From: an uncultured Chitinophaga sp.
GTDB taxonomy: Bacteria; Bacteroidota; Bacteroidia; Chitinophagales; Chitinophagaceae
Direction of reading: 5' to 3'
DNA length: 64,000 bases
Assembly (NCBI RefSeq): GCF_946479755.1
Contig: NZ_CAMLHC010000011.1
Coordinates: forward strand, 62,001 to 126,000
Shown piece after piece: positions 25,037 to 35,051 of the stretch (the first letter of the stretch is position 1; each line of letters begins with the position of its first letter). The position numbers and the translations under genes were made by a program. The notes beneath the pieces are model-generated. The model saw nothing but the letters and a program-made list of their open reading frames with translations, made no database searches and was not told the origin of the DNA.

Positions 25037-26221
25037 TTATTTAGTCACGAGCAGTTCCTCATCGGAGAAAACCACGTCAGTATAATCTTTTATTTCATTG
25101 TACACGGTATCGCGTTCAACGGGCCTTCTGCCTGCCTGTTTGATCAGGTGGGCCAGCTGGGCGGTGTTCATGGAAGGATTTTGTTCTTCCGCACCGGCCA
25201 TGCTGTAGATCTTGGTGGTATCGTCGATGGTACCGTCCAGGTCATTGACCCCGAAGGAAAGCGTCAGTTGCGCGGTATTTCTTCCCAGCATCGGCCAGTA
25301 GGCTTTGATGTGCGGGAAATTGTCCATATACAAACGGGCCACTGCATAGAGCTTCAGGTCTTCCACGATAGAAGATTCGGGTATATTGGACATATCATTG
25401 CCCTGGTTCCTGAACTTCAGCGGGATGAAGGTATTGAAACCATGTGTTTCGTCCTGCAGCTGCCGTAAACGTTCCATATGGTCTATACGGTGCTCGTAGG
25501 TTTCGATGTGACCGTACAGCATAGTGGCGTTGGTGACCATGCCGCGGTTATGCGCCGCACGGTGGATAGCCAGCCAGCCGTCCGCATCTACTTTATCATG
25601 GCATATTTTAGCGCGTACGTCCGGATGGAAGATCTCTGCGCCGCCGCCCGGCATGGACTGCAGGCCGGCTTCGTTGAGGATGCGCATCCCTTCGTCTACG
25701 CTTACTTTGGCTTTACGGAACATATAGTCCAGCTCCACCGCCGTAAATCCTTTGATATGGAGATCAGGGCGGTGTGCCTTGATTTTTTGGATCAGTTCCA
25801 CAAAAAAGTCCAGCTGCATCTTGGGATGTACGCCGCCCACTATGTGGACTTCCGTAACAGGCTGCCCGTCGTAGCTTTTCACGATGTCCAGCATCTGGTC
25901 GATGCTCAGTTCCCAGCCCTCTTCGCGGTTTTTATATAAGCGGGAGTAGGAGCAGAAATGACAGGTGAATACACACACGTTGGTAGGCTCAATATGAAAA
26001 TTACGGTTGAAGTAAGTCTTATCGCCGTGCATACGTTCCCGCACGTGGTTGGCCAGTGCGCCTAAGAAACCAACGTCGCCTTTCTCAAATAAGGTCAGCC
26101 CTTCTGCGGGCGTAATTCTTTCCTGGCGAAGGATTTTTTCTGCAATGTTCTTCAGGTCAGTGTCCAGAGAAGGTTGCTGAAGAAGTGTCTGAACTGCCGG
26201 ATAATCTTGTCTCATCGTCAT
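25037..26221 (-). CDS. mqnE: Aminofutalosine synthase (menaquinone synthesis)
   Basis: A radical-SAM enzyme that joins carboxyvinyl-oxybenzoate to SAM to make aminofutalosine in the futalosine pathway of menaquinone synthesis. The 394 residues have the cluster motif CxxxCxxC at C83, C87 and C90 (NVCVFTCHFC), the MqnE/CofH-like HIVGGVHPKMQLDFF, and QSMPGGGAEIFHPDVR. The start ATG at 26221 overlaps the upstream M43 stop in an ATGA arrangement; a second ATG (26215) lies 2 codons in. Other mqn genes are not in the window. Confidence 0.95.
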   Translation of the reverse strand: MTMRQDYPAVQTLLQQPSLDTDLKNIAEKILRQERITPAEGLTLFEKGDVGFLGALANHVRERMHGDKTYFNRNFHIEPTNVCVFTCHFCSYSRLYKNREEGWELSIDQMLDIVKSYDGQPVTEVHIVGGVHPKMQLDFFVELIQKIKAHRPDLHIKGFTAVELDYMFRKAKVSVDEGMRILNEAGLQSMPGGGAEIFHPDVRAKICHDKVDADGWLAIHRAAHNRGMVTNATMLYGHIETYEHRIDHMERLRQLQDETHGFNTFIPLKFRNQGNDMSNIPESSIVEDLKLYAVARLYMDNFPHIKAYWPMLGRNTAQLTLSFGVNDLDGTIDDTTKIYSMAGAEEQNPSMNTAQLAHLIKQAGRRPVERDTVYNEIKDYTDVVFSDEELLVTK

Positions 26222-28359
26222 CTTACTTTCATTAATTTAATGGTGTTGGCCCTGTTCCTGTAAATTAATTTTACAAAATAAACACCATTTGGCTCATTTA
26301 CCAAATTAAAGGTCATCCGGTTGTTGGCGCCGATGGCATTGCCCGGCCTGGAGCTAATCAGCTGCCCGGCGGCGTTGTACAGGTTCACCTGCTGCAGGTC
26401 GGCCGGCCGCTCGTAAAAGCTGATCCATACCAGTCCGTCTGTTGGGTTGGGGTGTACCAGTACGCCGGCCTGGCGCAGTTCCGGGTTGATATCCTTCGTC
26501 ACGATCCGGATATTGTCTATATATATGTTATTCTCCGCATTTGAGATGTTCCGGAAAGCTACCTGGAATTTGTCCCTGCCCACCAGGGCGGTCAGGTCTA
26601 CCGAATCACGGCGCCATTCGTTATTGGTGGGGATGAATTCGTCCAGCACGGAGGTAGGGCGGGTGATGAGGTTTTTGCCCCATTTTTTGTAGGCTACGGC
26701 CCCTGTCTGCCGGCAGTCTTTGGTAACCAGCACCTGTAAGGTGTCCCACACGTTGCCGGTCATATCGGGATTGGAATACACGGCTGCGGCCACATCGAAG
26801 AACAGGAAGATGGAGTCATGCCCCTGCGGATCGATCACGGGTGTGAGGAGATCGTCTGTCTGATCGTTGACGTTATACCCTTTGTTGCGTACCAGCGCCG
26901 AGGCCTGGCTGTTATGCCCTACGTTGCGGTCCCGTTCCCAGGTGAAGCTGTGATCGGGATTGTACAGGTCCCATCCCGGCGGCGGGAAGCTGTCCTGCTC
27001 GAAGCCTTCTTCAAAGGGCAGCTGTACTTCTGCGTCAAAATGAAAGCGGCTGGTGGTGGTATCGTTGGCCACATTGGCGTCCGGCTGCCCGTTGGGCGAT
27101 TGCGTATAGGCCTGGAGGTTATAGGCGCCTACCGCTGCCTGTGAAGCCGGCAGGGTAACGTTTATGCTTTGCAGGCTGGGCAGGTTGCCCTGCCAGTTGT
27201 AGTTGACGAGGGCGCCATTGTTGAGCCGGTAGAGGATACGCACCGAGGTAAGCGGGCGGGTACCTTTGTTGCGCAGGGTCACTTCAGGCACAATACGGTT
27301 ATCACAGCGTTTGCCGCTGGCGCCGGCGACGGCGGTGAGTGCGGCATCATTTTCCGGCAGCACCACGGGGGTGCAGCCGTTGGACGACATCAGGGGGCTG
27401 ACGGTATTTTCCAACACGTCGCGTATCCGGCCTGCCTGCCCGGCGGTGAAAAGGTGCATACAGGCGTCGTCTGTATAGTCCATATAGTTCATGAACATAA
27501 TGCCCGGGAAATTGGGGCTGCAGTTGTCCGTCTGGGGGAAGGCGGGGCATCCGTAGGTGTTATCGCCCTGCAAGGGGGTGTCGGAGATGCCGTCGTCTGC
27601 GGCACAGCCGCCGCTGTCGTCGGCCCAGATGTGTCTCAACCCGAAGTAATGGCCTATTTCGTGGGTGGTGGTGCGGCCCAGATTATAGATGCGGCCTACG
27701 CTGCCGGTGGTGCCAAAGGCGGTATAGAGCACCACTACGCCTTCCTGTTCTACCGGGTAACCAACGCCGGGAGGGGCCGCCACGCCGAGGTAGTTGCCGG
27801 AAAGGCGGGTGACCCAGATGTTGAGGTATTTCCGGGTGTCCCAGGCGTCGGAGCCGCCGTACTGCGCATACTTCGCGTCGGGGGCGCCGCCGCTGATATC
27901 GAAGCTGCGGCCTGCGGTGGTTTTAACGCGGACGATACCCGTGGTGGGCTCGTCGCCGGGGGTACGCTGCGCCAGGCAGAAACTGATGCGGGCATTACCG
28001 GTGACCGCCTGCCATACCGCCGGCACCTGGCTGATGTCGGGATTGGCGGCGTTATAGTCCTGGTTCAGCACCGCTATCTGGGAAAGGACCTGCGCATCGG
28101 TGACCAGGTCCGGATTATCCAGTACGATATGTACGACAACGGGAATGGTGACGTTTTGCGGCACGGCTTCGGTCTGCACCCGCATCATACGGCGCTGCTG
28201 CCAAAGCCGCATTTTCTTTTCATTGTTGTCGATCACTTGTTGCAGGGAAGGATGTTGGAGCACCCGTTGCTGCAGGGCAACGGCGGTGCCGCATTTGCGC
28301 TGACCGGTGGCGGCCACGCTGTAAAGTAAGGTAAACAGGATAATAAAATAGTGGCGCAA
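26218..28359 (-). CDS. M43-family zinc metalloprotease with T9SS type A sorting domain
   Basis: 713 residues. A signal peptide (RHYFIILFTLLYSVAATGQ) and propeptide (to about 65) precede a pappalysin-like M43 domain with HEIGHYFGLRH at 233-243 and a Met-turn FMNYMDY. CARDB/Ig-like and jelly-roll-like domains follow (about 340-620). The end is a type IX secretion sorting domain, HPNPTDGLVWISFYERP to GVYFVKLIYRN and terminal KLMKVR. It should be exported to the cell surface or medium. The only in-frame start is TTG at 28359, since an upstream TAA closes the frame. It overlaps mqnE by 4 bp. Confidence 0.9.
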   Translation of the reverse strand: MRHYFIILFTLLYSVAATGQRKCGTAVALQQRVLQHPSLQQVIDNNEKKMRLWQQRRMMRVQTEAVPQNVTIPVVVHIVLDNPDLVTDAQVLSQIAVLNQDYNAANPDISQVPAVWQAVTGNARISFCLAQRTPGDEPTTGIVRVKTTAGRSFDISGGAPDAKYAQYGGSDAWDTRKYLNIWVTRLSGNYLGVAAPPGVGYPVEQEGVVVLYTAFGTTGSVGRIYNLGRTTTHEIGHYFGLRHIWADDSGGCAADDGISDTPLQGDNTYGCPAFPQTDNCSPNFPGIMFMNYMDYTDDACMHLFTAGQAGRIRDVLENTVSPLMSSNGCTPVVLPENDAALTAVAGASGKRCDNRIVPEVTLRNKGTRPLTSVRILYRLNNGALVNYNWQGNLPSLQSINVTLPASQAAVGAYNLQAYTQSPNGQPDANVANDTTTSRFHFDAEVQLPFEEGFEQDSFPPPGWDLYNPDHSFTWERDRNVGHNSQASALVRNKGYNVNDQTDDLLTPVIDPQGHDSIFLFFDVAAAVYSNPDMTGNVWDTLQVLVTKDCRQTGAVAYKKWGKNLITRPTSVLDEFIPTNNEWRRDSVDLTALVGRDKFQVAFRNISNAENNIYIDNIRIVTKDINPELRQAGVLVHPNPTDGLVWISFYERPADLQQVNLYNAAGQLISSRPGNAIGANNRMTFNLVNEPNGVYFVKLIYRNRANTIKLMKVR

Positions 28360-28464
28360 AGATGGTTGTTATTAGAGATGAATCAGATGGTTTTTCTGGT
28401 TTTGATGATGGTGTAATATACGGAGCAGAACCGGAATTTTTTTACAGTGGGGGCGGCGGGGCAC

Positions 28465-28493
28465 AAAAAAGCCCTTCCGTCGAACGGAAGGGC
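28465..28493 (-). terminator. Intrinsic terminator of trxA
   Basis: A 10-bp stem GCCCTTCCGT (28471-28480)/ACGGAAGGGC (28484-28493) with a CGA loop. The A-run at 28465-28470 becomes a U-run on the minus strand, so it ends trxA. Confidence 0.88.
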
Positions 28494-28522
28494 CTCTTCA
28501 TCACTCAGTTTCGTTTATATCA

Positions 28523-28840
28523 TTACAGGTTAGCCTGTATTTTTTTCTCCAGAACAGCCTTAGGTACTGCACCTACCTGTTTGTCAACTACCTGGCCACC
28601 TTTGATGAAAAGGATAGCAGGAATGCTGGTGATACCATAGTCGATAGAGATCTGAGGGTTCACGTCTACATTCACTTTACCGATGTTTACTTTACCGGCA
28701 TAGTCTTTAGACAGTTCCTCGATAACCGGACCGATAGCACGGCAGGGACCGCACCATTCTGCCCAAAAATCAACTACAGTCAGTTTATCCGAATTCAGCA
28801 CTTCCGTCTGAAAGTTCGCGTCTGTGAATTCTAAAGCCAT
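28523..28840 (-). CDS. trxA: Thioredoxin
   Basis: A 105-residue thioredoxin with the active site WCGPC at 29-33 in [14 protein letters not shown], the cis-Pro segment [11 protein letters not shown], and the usual buried Asp24. It has no signal peptide, so it is the cytosolic general disulfide reductase. It lies 105 bp downstream of dnaE on the same strand, followed by its own terminator. Confidence 0.96.
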   Translation of the reverse strand: MALEFTDANFQTEVLNSDKLTVVDFWAEWCGPCRAIGPVIEELSKDYAGKVNIGKVNVDVNPQISIDYGITSIPAILFIKGGQVVDKQVGAVPKAVLEKKIQANL

Positions 28841-28945
28841 AAGATATTATAATTTAAAGGTGTTTATTAATGATTGTTTTTGATTGTTTACGGGTGTATT
28901 AGATCAAAACTTGAACCGAGTGCAAATTACTGCTTTTTTGACATC

Positions 28946-31900
28946 TTACTTATTGATTATCTCTATGTACACATCGAGGTCCGGTTGTTTTCGCAGGAAA
29001 TGTGCCAACTCGTCATTCATCTCGATGTTCTTGTTGAAAGTATGCAGTTTCACCTGCATATTATCGTCTATATCCACGAGTTGCATGTGTAGCGTACTGC
29101 TGCCGGGGAAGCGGTTCACGTTCTCCACGAGGAAGTCTACCGTTTCCCGGTTCAGGTGTTTGGGGGAAGTAGCGAGAAACACCTGTTTGGTATGTGTTTT
29201 CTTCACTTCCTGCAGCAGCTGGATGCTGCCTACCTTGAACTCATATTCGTTGTCATTAAAGCGCTTGGATTTAAACCCGCCGTTGATGAACAGGCAGAGG
29301 CCGGGCTTGAGATAAGGTGCGAACCGGATGAAGTCCTCGCTCCACAGGGCAAATTCGAACTTACCGGAGTAGTCTTCGATGGTCATAATACCGAACTGCC
29401 GGTTATTGCGGGAGATCCTTTCCTGGGCGTTGGTCACATATACTGCCAGCCGGAAGTTGCGCTCGCGGGAGCGGCCGCCGCTGCTGCCGGGGGTACTTAT
29501 TTCTGCCTGATACTCAATGAGTTCCTGCACCGTGTTCATATGATAGTGCTTCAGCTCAAAACGGTAGTCGTCCAACGGGTGGCCGGAGATATAAATACCG
29601 GTGATATCGCGTTCGTTGTTGAGTTTCATGATCAGCGGCCATGGGTCGCAGTTCGGGATTTTTGGCGGTTCCACGTCCGGCATTTCGGCGTCGCCGAAGA
29701 GGCTGCCGATGTTGGAAGAGCCTGCGGATACCTGCTGACCGAATTTCACGATCCTGTCGAGGCCGCTCATGGGCTCGTTTTCCGGCTTATGGAAATACTG
29801 CGCCCGGTGGAATTCCGGGAAGCAGTCGAAGGCGCCGGACATGATCAGGGCCTCGAGTGATTTTTTATTTACAGCGCGTTGGTTGACGCGTTTGATAAAG
29901 TCGAACACATTTTTGAAGGGGCCGTCTTTTTTCCTTTCTTCCAGGAGGTTTTCCACGGCAGCTTCGCCCACGCCTTTCAGGCCGCCGAGGCCGAAACGGA
30001 TATGTCCTTTTTTGTTCACGGCGAAACCTTTCAGGGATTCGTTCACATCCGGCGGTAATACGTCGATGCCCATGCGTTTACATTCTTCCATGAAGAAGGT
30101 GATCTTCTCTATGTTGCTGGCGCAATTCAGTACGGACGCCATGTATTCGGAAGGGTAGTGGGCTTTCAGGTAGGCGGTCTGGTAGGCCACAAAGGCGTAG
30201 CAGGTAGCGTGCGACTTGTTGAACGCATAGGAGGCGAAGGCTTCCCAGTCGGTCCATACTTTTTCGCATACTTTCAGGTCATACCCGTGTGTGGAGCAGC
30301 CTTCCATGAACTGAGCCTTCATCTTGTTCAGTACCGCGATTTGTTTTTTACCCATCGCTTTACGGAGGATGTCGGCGTCACCACGGGAGAAGTTGGCCAG
30401 TTTCTGGCTGAGCAACATTACCTGTTCCTGGTATACGCAGATACCGTAGGTTTCCGCCAGGTGTTCCTCCATGTCCGGAAGGTCGAAGGTTACCGGTTCC
30501 AGGCCGTGTTTACGGCGGATGAAGGACGGGATGTACTCGAGCGGGCCCGGACGGTACAAGGCGTTCATCGCGATGAGGTCATCGAAACGGTCCGGTTTCA
30601 GTTCACGGAGATATTTCTGCATGCCGGGCGACTCGAACTGGAACGTGGCGTTTGTTTCGCCTTTCTGGTACAGTTCGTAGGTGAGAGCGTCGTCCAGCGG
30701 GATGTTGTCGATTTCAATTTCCACGCCGTGGTTCATGCGGATCAGTTCCAGCGCGCCTTTGATGATGGTGAGGGTTTTCAGCCCCAGGAAGTCCATCTTG
30801 ATAACGCCGGCCGATTCGATGATGCTGCCCTCAAACTGGGTCACCAGGAGGTCAGAGTCTTTGGCGGTCGACACGGGAATGAGGTCGTACAGGTCTTGCG
30901 GTGCGATGATGATACCTGCCGCGTGGATACCGGTGTTACGTACAGACCCTTCCAGTACGCAGGCTTCCCGGAGTACTTCGCCCTGGAGGTCTTCGCCTTT
31001 GATCAGTTCACGCAGGCGTTTTACGTTTTCGATATCTTCTCCGGCGAGGCCTTCTTTATCGGCCAGGCTTTTATCGCCATCCAGCGGTGCGTTGAAGATA
31101 CGGTCCAGCTGGATGCCCGGTTTTTCCGGTACCAGTTTGGCCAGTGAGTTGGATTCCACCAGTGGCAGGTCCATTACACGGGCTACGTCCTTGATACTCA
31201 TTTTGGCGGCCATGGTACCGTAGGTGATGATCTGCGCTACCTGGTTACGGCCATATTTCTGTACTACGTAGTCGATTACTTTCTGACGGCCTTCATCGTC
31301 GAAGTCCGTATCAATATCGGGCATGCTCTTACGGTCCGGGTTGAGGAAACGTTCGAACAGCAGGTTGTATTTGATCGGGTCGATGTTGGTGATGCCGATG
31401 CAGTAGGCCACGGCGGAGCCGGCGGCGGAACCACGGCCGGGGCCGATGAACACGCCCAGGTCGCGCCCGGCTTTGATGAAGTCGGATACGATGAGGAAGT
31501 AACCGGCAAAACCCATGTTTTCGATTACCTGCAGCTCAAAGTTGATACGTTCTTCAATGTCGGCGGTCATTTCCCGGTACCGGGTGCGGGCGCCTTCGTA
31601 GGTGAGGTGCCGCAGGTACTGGTCCTGCGTGAGGAATTCTTTCGGGATGGGGAAGTTAGGCAGCAGGATGTCGCGCTTCAGGTCCAGCAGCTGTACTTTG
31701 TCCACGATCTCGTTGGTGTTGTCTATCGCCTGCGGGAGGTCATGGAACAGCGCGGTCATTTCCTCCGTGGTCTTAAAATAGAACTGATCGTTATAGAAGG
31801 CGAAGCGGGTGTTTTTAGGCGCCGCTTCATCATCGGAAAATTCTTTATTGGTAGGGGTGCTTTTCTTCTCTCCGGTGTTGATACAGAGCAGGATGTCATG

Positions 31901-32587
31901 TGCGTTGGCATCTGCCTGGTCCACATAGTGGGAGTCGTTGGAAGCGATGATTTTTACGTTGTACTTGGCGGCGTATTTCAGCAGCACATGGTTTACCTGG
32001 TCTTGCTCAGGGATGCCATGGCGCTGCATTTCCACGTAGAAGTCGTCTCCGAAAATGTCGAGCCACCATTTGAATTCCTTTTCACCTTCTTCTTCTCCTT
32101 TGCGCAGGATGGTCTTGGGCACGGAGGCGCCAAGGCAGCAGGTGGTGGCGATCAGGCCTTTGTGGTATTGTAATATCAGCTCTTTGTCAATACGCGGATA
32201 TTTACCGTAGAGCCCTTCCATATAGCCGAGGGAGCAGAGTTTGATCAGGTTACGGTAACCTTCGTCATCTTTGGCCAGTAACACCTGGTGATAACGGATA
32301 TCTTTTTCTTCGCGTGTAAAAGCACGTTTGTGGCGGTTTTCCACGAGGTAGAACTCACAGCCAACGATGGGTTTTACCTTGAGTCTTTTATCCTTGGGAT
32401 CGCCCGGGTTCAGTTTATTGTTGTACGCTTCTGCCACAAACTGGAAGGCACCAAACATATTTCCATGGTCGGTGATGGCCAGTGCCGGCTGATTGGAGGC
32501 CATGGCTTTTTTGTACAGTGATTTGATATCAGCTGCACCATCCAGTAATGAAAATTGCGTGTGTACGTGTAAGTGGGAAAAGATCAT
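28946..32587 (-). CDS. dnaE: DNA polymerase III alpha subunit
   Basis: The replicative polymerase catalytic subunit, 1213 residues. The PHP domain starts at the N-terminus (HLHVHTQFSLLDGAADIKSL). The palm has PDIDTDFDDEGRQKVIDYV with the catalytic aspartates, and fingers regions follow (GRGSAAGSAVAYCIGITN, GLKTLTIIKGALELI). A helix-hairpin-helix region (FGLGGLKGVGEAAVENLL) and a C-terminal OB fold (ERNFRLAVYVTNAQERISRN) complete it. A full-length DnaE1-type enzyme. Its -7-like promoter element is at 32611-32618. Confidence 0.97.
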   Translation of the reverse strand: MIFSHLHVHTQFSLLDGAADIKSLYKKAMASNQPALAITDHGNMFGAFQFVAEAYNNKLNPGDPKDKRLKVKPIVGCEFYLVENRHKRAFTREEKDIRYHQVLLAKDDEGYRNLIKLCSLGYMEGLYGKYPRIDKELILQYHKGLIATTCCLGASVPKTILRKGEEEGEKEFKWWLDIFGDDFYVEMQRHGIPEQDQVNHVLLKYAAKYNVKIIASNDSHYVDQADANAHDILLCINTGEKKSTPTNKEFSDDEAAPKNTRFAFYNDQFYFKTTEEMTALFHDLPQAIDNTNEIVDKVQLLDLKRDILLPNFPIPKEFLTQDQYLRHLTYEGARTRYREMTADIEERINFELQVIENMGFAGYFLIVSDFIKAGRDLGVFIGPGRGSAAGSAVAYCIGITNIDPIKYNLLFERFLNPDRKSMPDIDTDFDDEGRQKVIDYVVQKYGRNQVAQIITYGTMAAKMSIKDVARVMDLPLVESNSLAKLVPEKPGIQLDRIFNAPLDGDKSLADKEGLAGEDIENVKRLRELIKGEDLQGEVLREACVLEGSVRNTGIHAAGIIIAPQDLYDLIPVSTAKDSDLLVTQFEGSIIESAGVIKMDFLGLKTLTIIKGALELIRMNHGVEIEIDNIPLDDALTYELYQKGETNATFQFESPGMQKYLRELKPDRFDDLIAMNALYRPGPLEYIPSFIRRKHGLEPVTFDLPDMEEHLAETYGICVYQEQVMLLSQKLANFSRGDADILRKAMGKKQIAVLNKMKAQFMEGCSTHGYDLKVCEKVWTDWEAFASYAFNKSHATCYAFVAYQTAYLKAHYPSEYMASVLNCASNIEKITFFMEECKRMGIDVLPPDVNESLKGFAVNKKGHIRFGLGGLKGVGEAAVENLLEERKKDGPFKNVFDFIKRVNQRAVNKKSLEALIMSGAFDCFPEFHRAQYFHKPENEPMSGLDRIVKFGQQVSAGSSNIGSLFGDAEMPDVEPPKIPNCDPWPLIMKLNNERDITGIYISGHPLDDYRFELKHYHMNTVQELIEYQAEISTPGSSGGRSRERNFRLAVYVTNAQERISRNNRQFGIMTIEDYSGKFEFALWSEDFIRFAPYLKPGLCLFINGGFKSKRFNDNEYEFKVGSIQLLQEVKKTHTKQVFLATSPKHLNRETVDFLVENVNRFPGSSTLHMQLVDIDDNMQVKLHTFNKNIEMNDELAHFLRKQPDLDVYIEIINK

Positions 32588-32610
32588 CTCTAAGCTGTTT
32601 CGTCAGGCGT

Positions 32611-32618
32611 CAAAAGTA
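32611..32618 (-). promoter_or_regulatory. -7 element (TACTTTTG) for dnaE
   Basis: On the minus strand TACTTTTG matches TAnnTTTG and lies 23 bp before the dnaE ATG. The best TTG upstream is 15 nt away, closer than the usual spacing. Confidence 0.4.
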
Positions 32619-32710
32619 CGATAGAATTTGGTTCAATAAAAATCGATTATTTGCGTTCATAATTAGTCATAAATCAATATTTTAGCGCAAATTTTTTTTA
32701 ACCAGACACT

Positions 32711-33376
32711 ATGATGCGTATTAAGGGACATTTATGGATGAAATTATCGGTTTGTGCAATGGCATTGGGTTCCTGTTCTACCATCAAAAAAAGTACCGCA
32801 AAGCGTGATCATACGCCGACGGTGTCTGAGTCCCGCCGCATTACCTTCATTGATCATATCAATACGCCGTCCCGCGGCCACGGTGGTTCCGGCGGAACAA
32901 AAAGTGTGGGCATCGGTAAAAATATTACCTATGCCAGCGCCAACCTGGAGAACGCACAGAGCTGGCAGTTCAAATATGCGCAGCTGCTGGACGTGCCGGT
33001 AGAAAATGTACTGAATTTCAGCCTGTATAATTTTATAGAAGAATGGTGGGGCACGCCTTACCGCCTGGGTGGTAAATCCCGCGACGGTATTGATTGTTCC
33101 GGTTTTGTGAACACGCTGGTGAGCTCCGTGTTCCAGTTTGCGCTGACCGGCAATTCAGCAGAATTATACAGCAAGGTAAGACAGCATCTGAAAGGTCGTG
33201 ACCTGAGAGAAGGCGACCTGGTGTTCTTCAAAATCCATCACAAACGTATCTCCCACGTGGGCATCTACCTCGACAACGATAAATTTGTACACGCCTCCAC
33301 CAGCAACGGCGTGATGATCAGCGATCTGAACGAGCCGTACTGGAAGCGGTATTTCGTTGGCGGCGGCCGCCTCTAG
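32711..33376 (+). CDS. NlpC/P60 (C40) peptidase, lipoprotein
   Basis: 221 residues. A lipoprotein signal ends at Cys22 (ALGSC), followed by a basic Ser/Gly-rich linker to about 75. The NlpC/P60 domain has the catalytic Cys129 in RDGIDCSGFVNTL and His182 in RISHVGIYLDNDKFVHAS. It is likely a cell-wall endopeptidase acting in the periplasm on peptidoglycan stem peptides. Its stop codon shares the tetranucleotide CTAG with the stop of the convergent flippase gene. Confidence 0.9.
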   Translation: MMRIKGHLWMKLSVCAMALGSCSTIKKSTAKRDHTPTVSESRRITFIDHINTPSRGHGGSGGTKSVGIGKNITYASANLENAQSWQFKYAQLLDVPVENVLNFSLYNFIEEWWGTPYRLGGKSRDGIDCSGFVNTLVSSVFQFALTGNSAELYSKVRQHLKGRDLREGDLVFFKIHHKRISHVGIYLDNDKFVHASTSNGVMISDLNEPYWKRYFVGGGRL

Positions 33377-34863
33377 TAGCGAAGCCCTATCTTACTTTTG
33401 ACAATTTCCCAGGCGTTGTTGACATCTTCCGACAACCGCGTGCCGATCACGGCAACGCCGAACAGTCCCATGAAAAGGACCGAGCGCACGATGGTGTCTA
33501 CATACATGTTCAGCATAAATGGCAGCAGTTGCACCAGCAATACGCCGCCTACACCCAGCAGCAGCGCGTACAGCGTTTTGAGGCTCAGGGGCTGCATGCC
33601 GAAACGGATCCAGATGAAAAGATAACGCGCGAGATTGAAGATCGCGACGGTGATGAGGTCTGCATAAGCCGCGCCGATGGTGCCGATGCGCTTTTGCAGG
33701 TATAAGTTGAAGAAGAAGGAAATAAATACGACAACGATGGAGCTGACGAAATCAAAGCGCCAGTAATTGGACGTTTGGATGATCTGGTTGTTGATACCGG
33801 TGATGAGATCTATCATTTTCGCCAGTCCCAGAACAAAGATAATGTGAACGATCATGTCCCAGCCGGGCCCCAGGTACAGTACCAGGTTGTGGACCGACAG
33901 CCAGATGGCGCCGAAGATGCCGACGCCGGCGATGGACAGGGTGATGGAGCTTTTGGTATACAGTTCCTGTATTTTGGCCATGTCCCTGTTTTTCCAGGCG
34001 CTGGCGAGGATCGGCGTGGTGATGGCGTACATGCTGCGTTGCGGCACTTCCATGAAGCTGATCACAAAGGTGGCGTAGGAAAACAGGCCCGCGTGTTCCA
34101 GGCCGCTGATACTGGAGATGATGAGGATGTCGTTGGTTTTCCGCAGCAGGGTGAACACGTTGGAAGAAAATACGTAACTGCTGAAGATGAACATACGTTT
34201 TCCCAGCCGGCGGGTAACGTTGCTGATGCCGCCGCTGCTGAGCTTCAGCTGGCCGGTGCGCCAGAGCGTGACCAGCAGCGCGATGGCCGCCACTGCGTAG
34301 GGCAGGCTGAATACGTTGATATACTGCGCAAAGCTGATATGGGCGAAAGCGAATACCAGCAGCATCAGGGTAGAGATAATGCGGATGCCGCCTTCCTTCA
34401 GGAAATTGGAAGCCACGGTTTTATGCAGGCCCCAGGCGAAACCTTCCAGCATGTTAAAAGCCAGGATGAAGAAGGTGAGGGGGTAAATGGCAGAAAAATA
34501 GGTAATAAAGAGGGGCGAGTTGCCGCTGAACTTGCGGATGATGAGCCCTTTGAAGACAATGGAGAAGAGGATAAACAGCGCAAATCCTATCAGCGACACG
34601 ATCAGGGTAAGTTTGGGGAGGTCGTTTTTCTCCGGTTTGAGGTAGTCGTGGTAGAAGGGGAAGAACTTATTAATCACCGGTACGGCACCGAGGGAGGCCA
34701 CTGTGGCAAGAAGGGTGCTCACATCGATCAGTACGCGGGTAAGGCCGATTTCCTCTTTGGAGAAGATTTTCGGCATCAGCATGATCAGGTTGACTGCACC
34801 GAAGGCAAACCCTATGTAGATGAATATGGATGAATAAAAGCTCTGTTTTCGGATGATCCCCAT
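33373..34863 (-). CDS. Polysaccharide/oligosaccharide flippase (MATE-like)
   Basis: A 496-residue integral membrane protein with 12-14 hydrophobic helices, of the Wzx-like polysaccharide-biosynthesis family (start MGIIRKQSFYSSIFIYIGFAFGAVNLIML; FKGLIIRKFSGNSPLFI; SYVFSSNVFTLLRKTNDIL). It would move lipid-linked glycan units across the inner membrane. The frame is open to 34947, but ATG at 34863 gives the family-typical N-terminus and is preferred. It is divergent from the surface-glycan operon that begins at 35052, fitting a joint role. Confidence 0.88.
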   Translation of the reverse strand: MGIIRKQSFYSSIFIYIGFAFGAVNLIMLMPKIFSKEEIGLTRVLIDVSTLLATVASLGAVPVINKFFPFYHDYLKPEKNDLPKLTLIVSLIGFALFILFSIVFKGLIIRKFSGNSPLFITYFSAIYPLTFFILAFNMLEGFAWGLHKTVASNFLKEGGIRIISTLMLLVFAFAHISFAQYINVFSLPYAVAAIALLVTLWRTGQLKLSSGGISNVTRRLGKRMFIFSSYVFSSNVFTLLRKTNDILIISSISGLEHAGLFSYATFVISFMEVPQRSMYAITTPILASAWKNRDMAKIQELYTKSSITLSIAGVGIFGAIWLSVHNLVLYLGPGWDMIVHIIFVLGLAKMIDLITGINNQIIQTSNYWRFDFVSSIVVVFISFFFNLYLQKRIGTIGAAYADLITVAIFNLARYLFIWIRFGMQPLSLKTLYALLLGVGGVLLVQLLPFMLNMYVDTIVRSVLFMGLFGVAVIGTRLSEDVNNAWEIVKSKIGLRY

Positions 34864-35051
34864 TGCCTGTTTTATGAAGCGCAAATATAGAAAGAATCTT
34901 CCAGCGGGGGTGGTTTGTGTTAGGAATTGTGTATGAAAGCACAACAAGTAAGTAATTTTTTTTATGGTTTTTGCAGATCTCCCAATAATGAATTTATTTT
35001 GTAAGGTACTAATAGTGCCGGCGCTGTCGGCAGTATTATAATCATTAGCGT

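Noticed and set aside
27169..28329. A 386-codon open frame antisense to the M43 protease
   Set aside because: Gly/Ala/Val-rich with no domain; the opposite frame encodes the zinc-binding motif and sorting domain.
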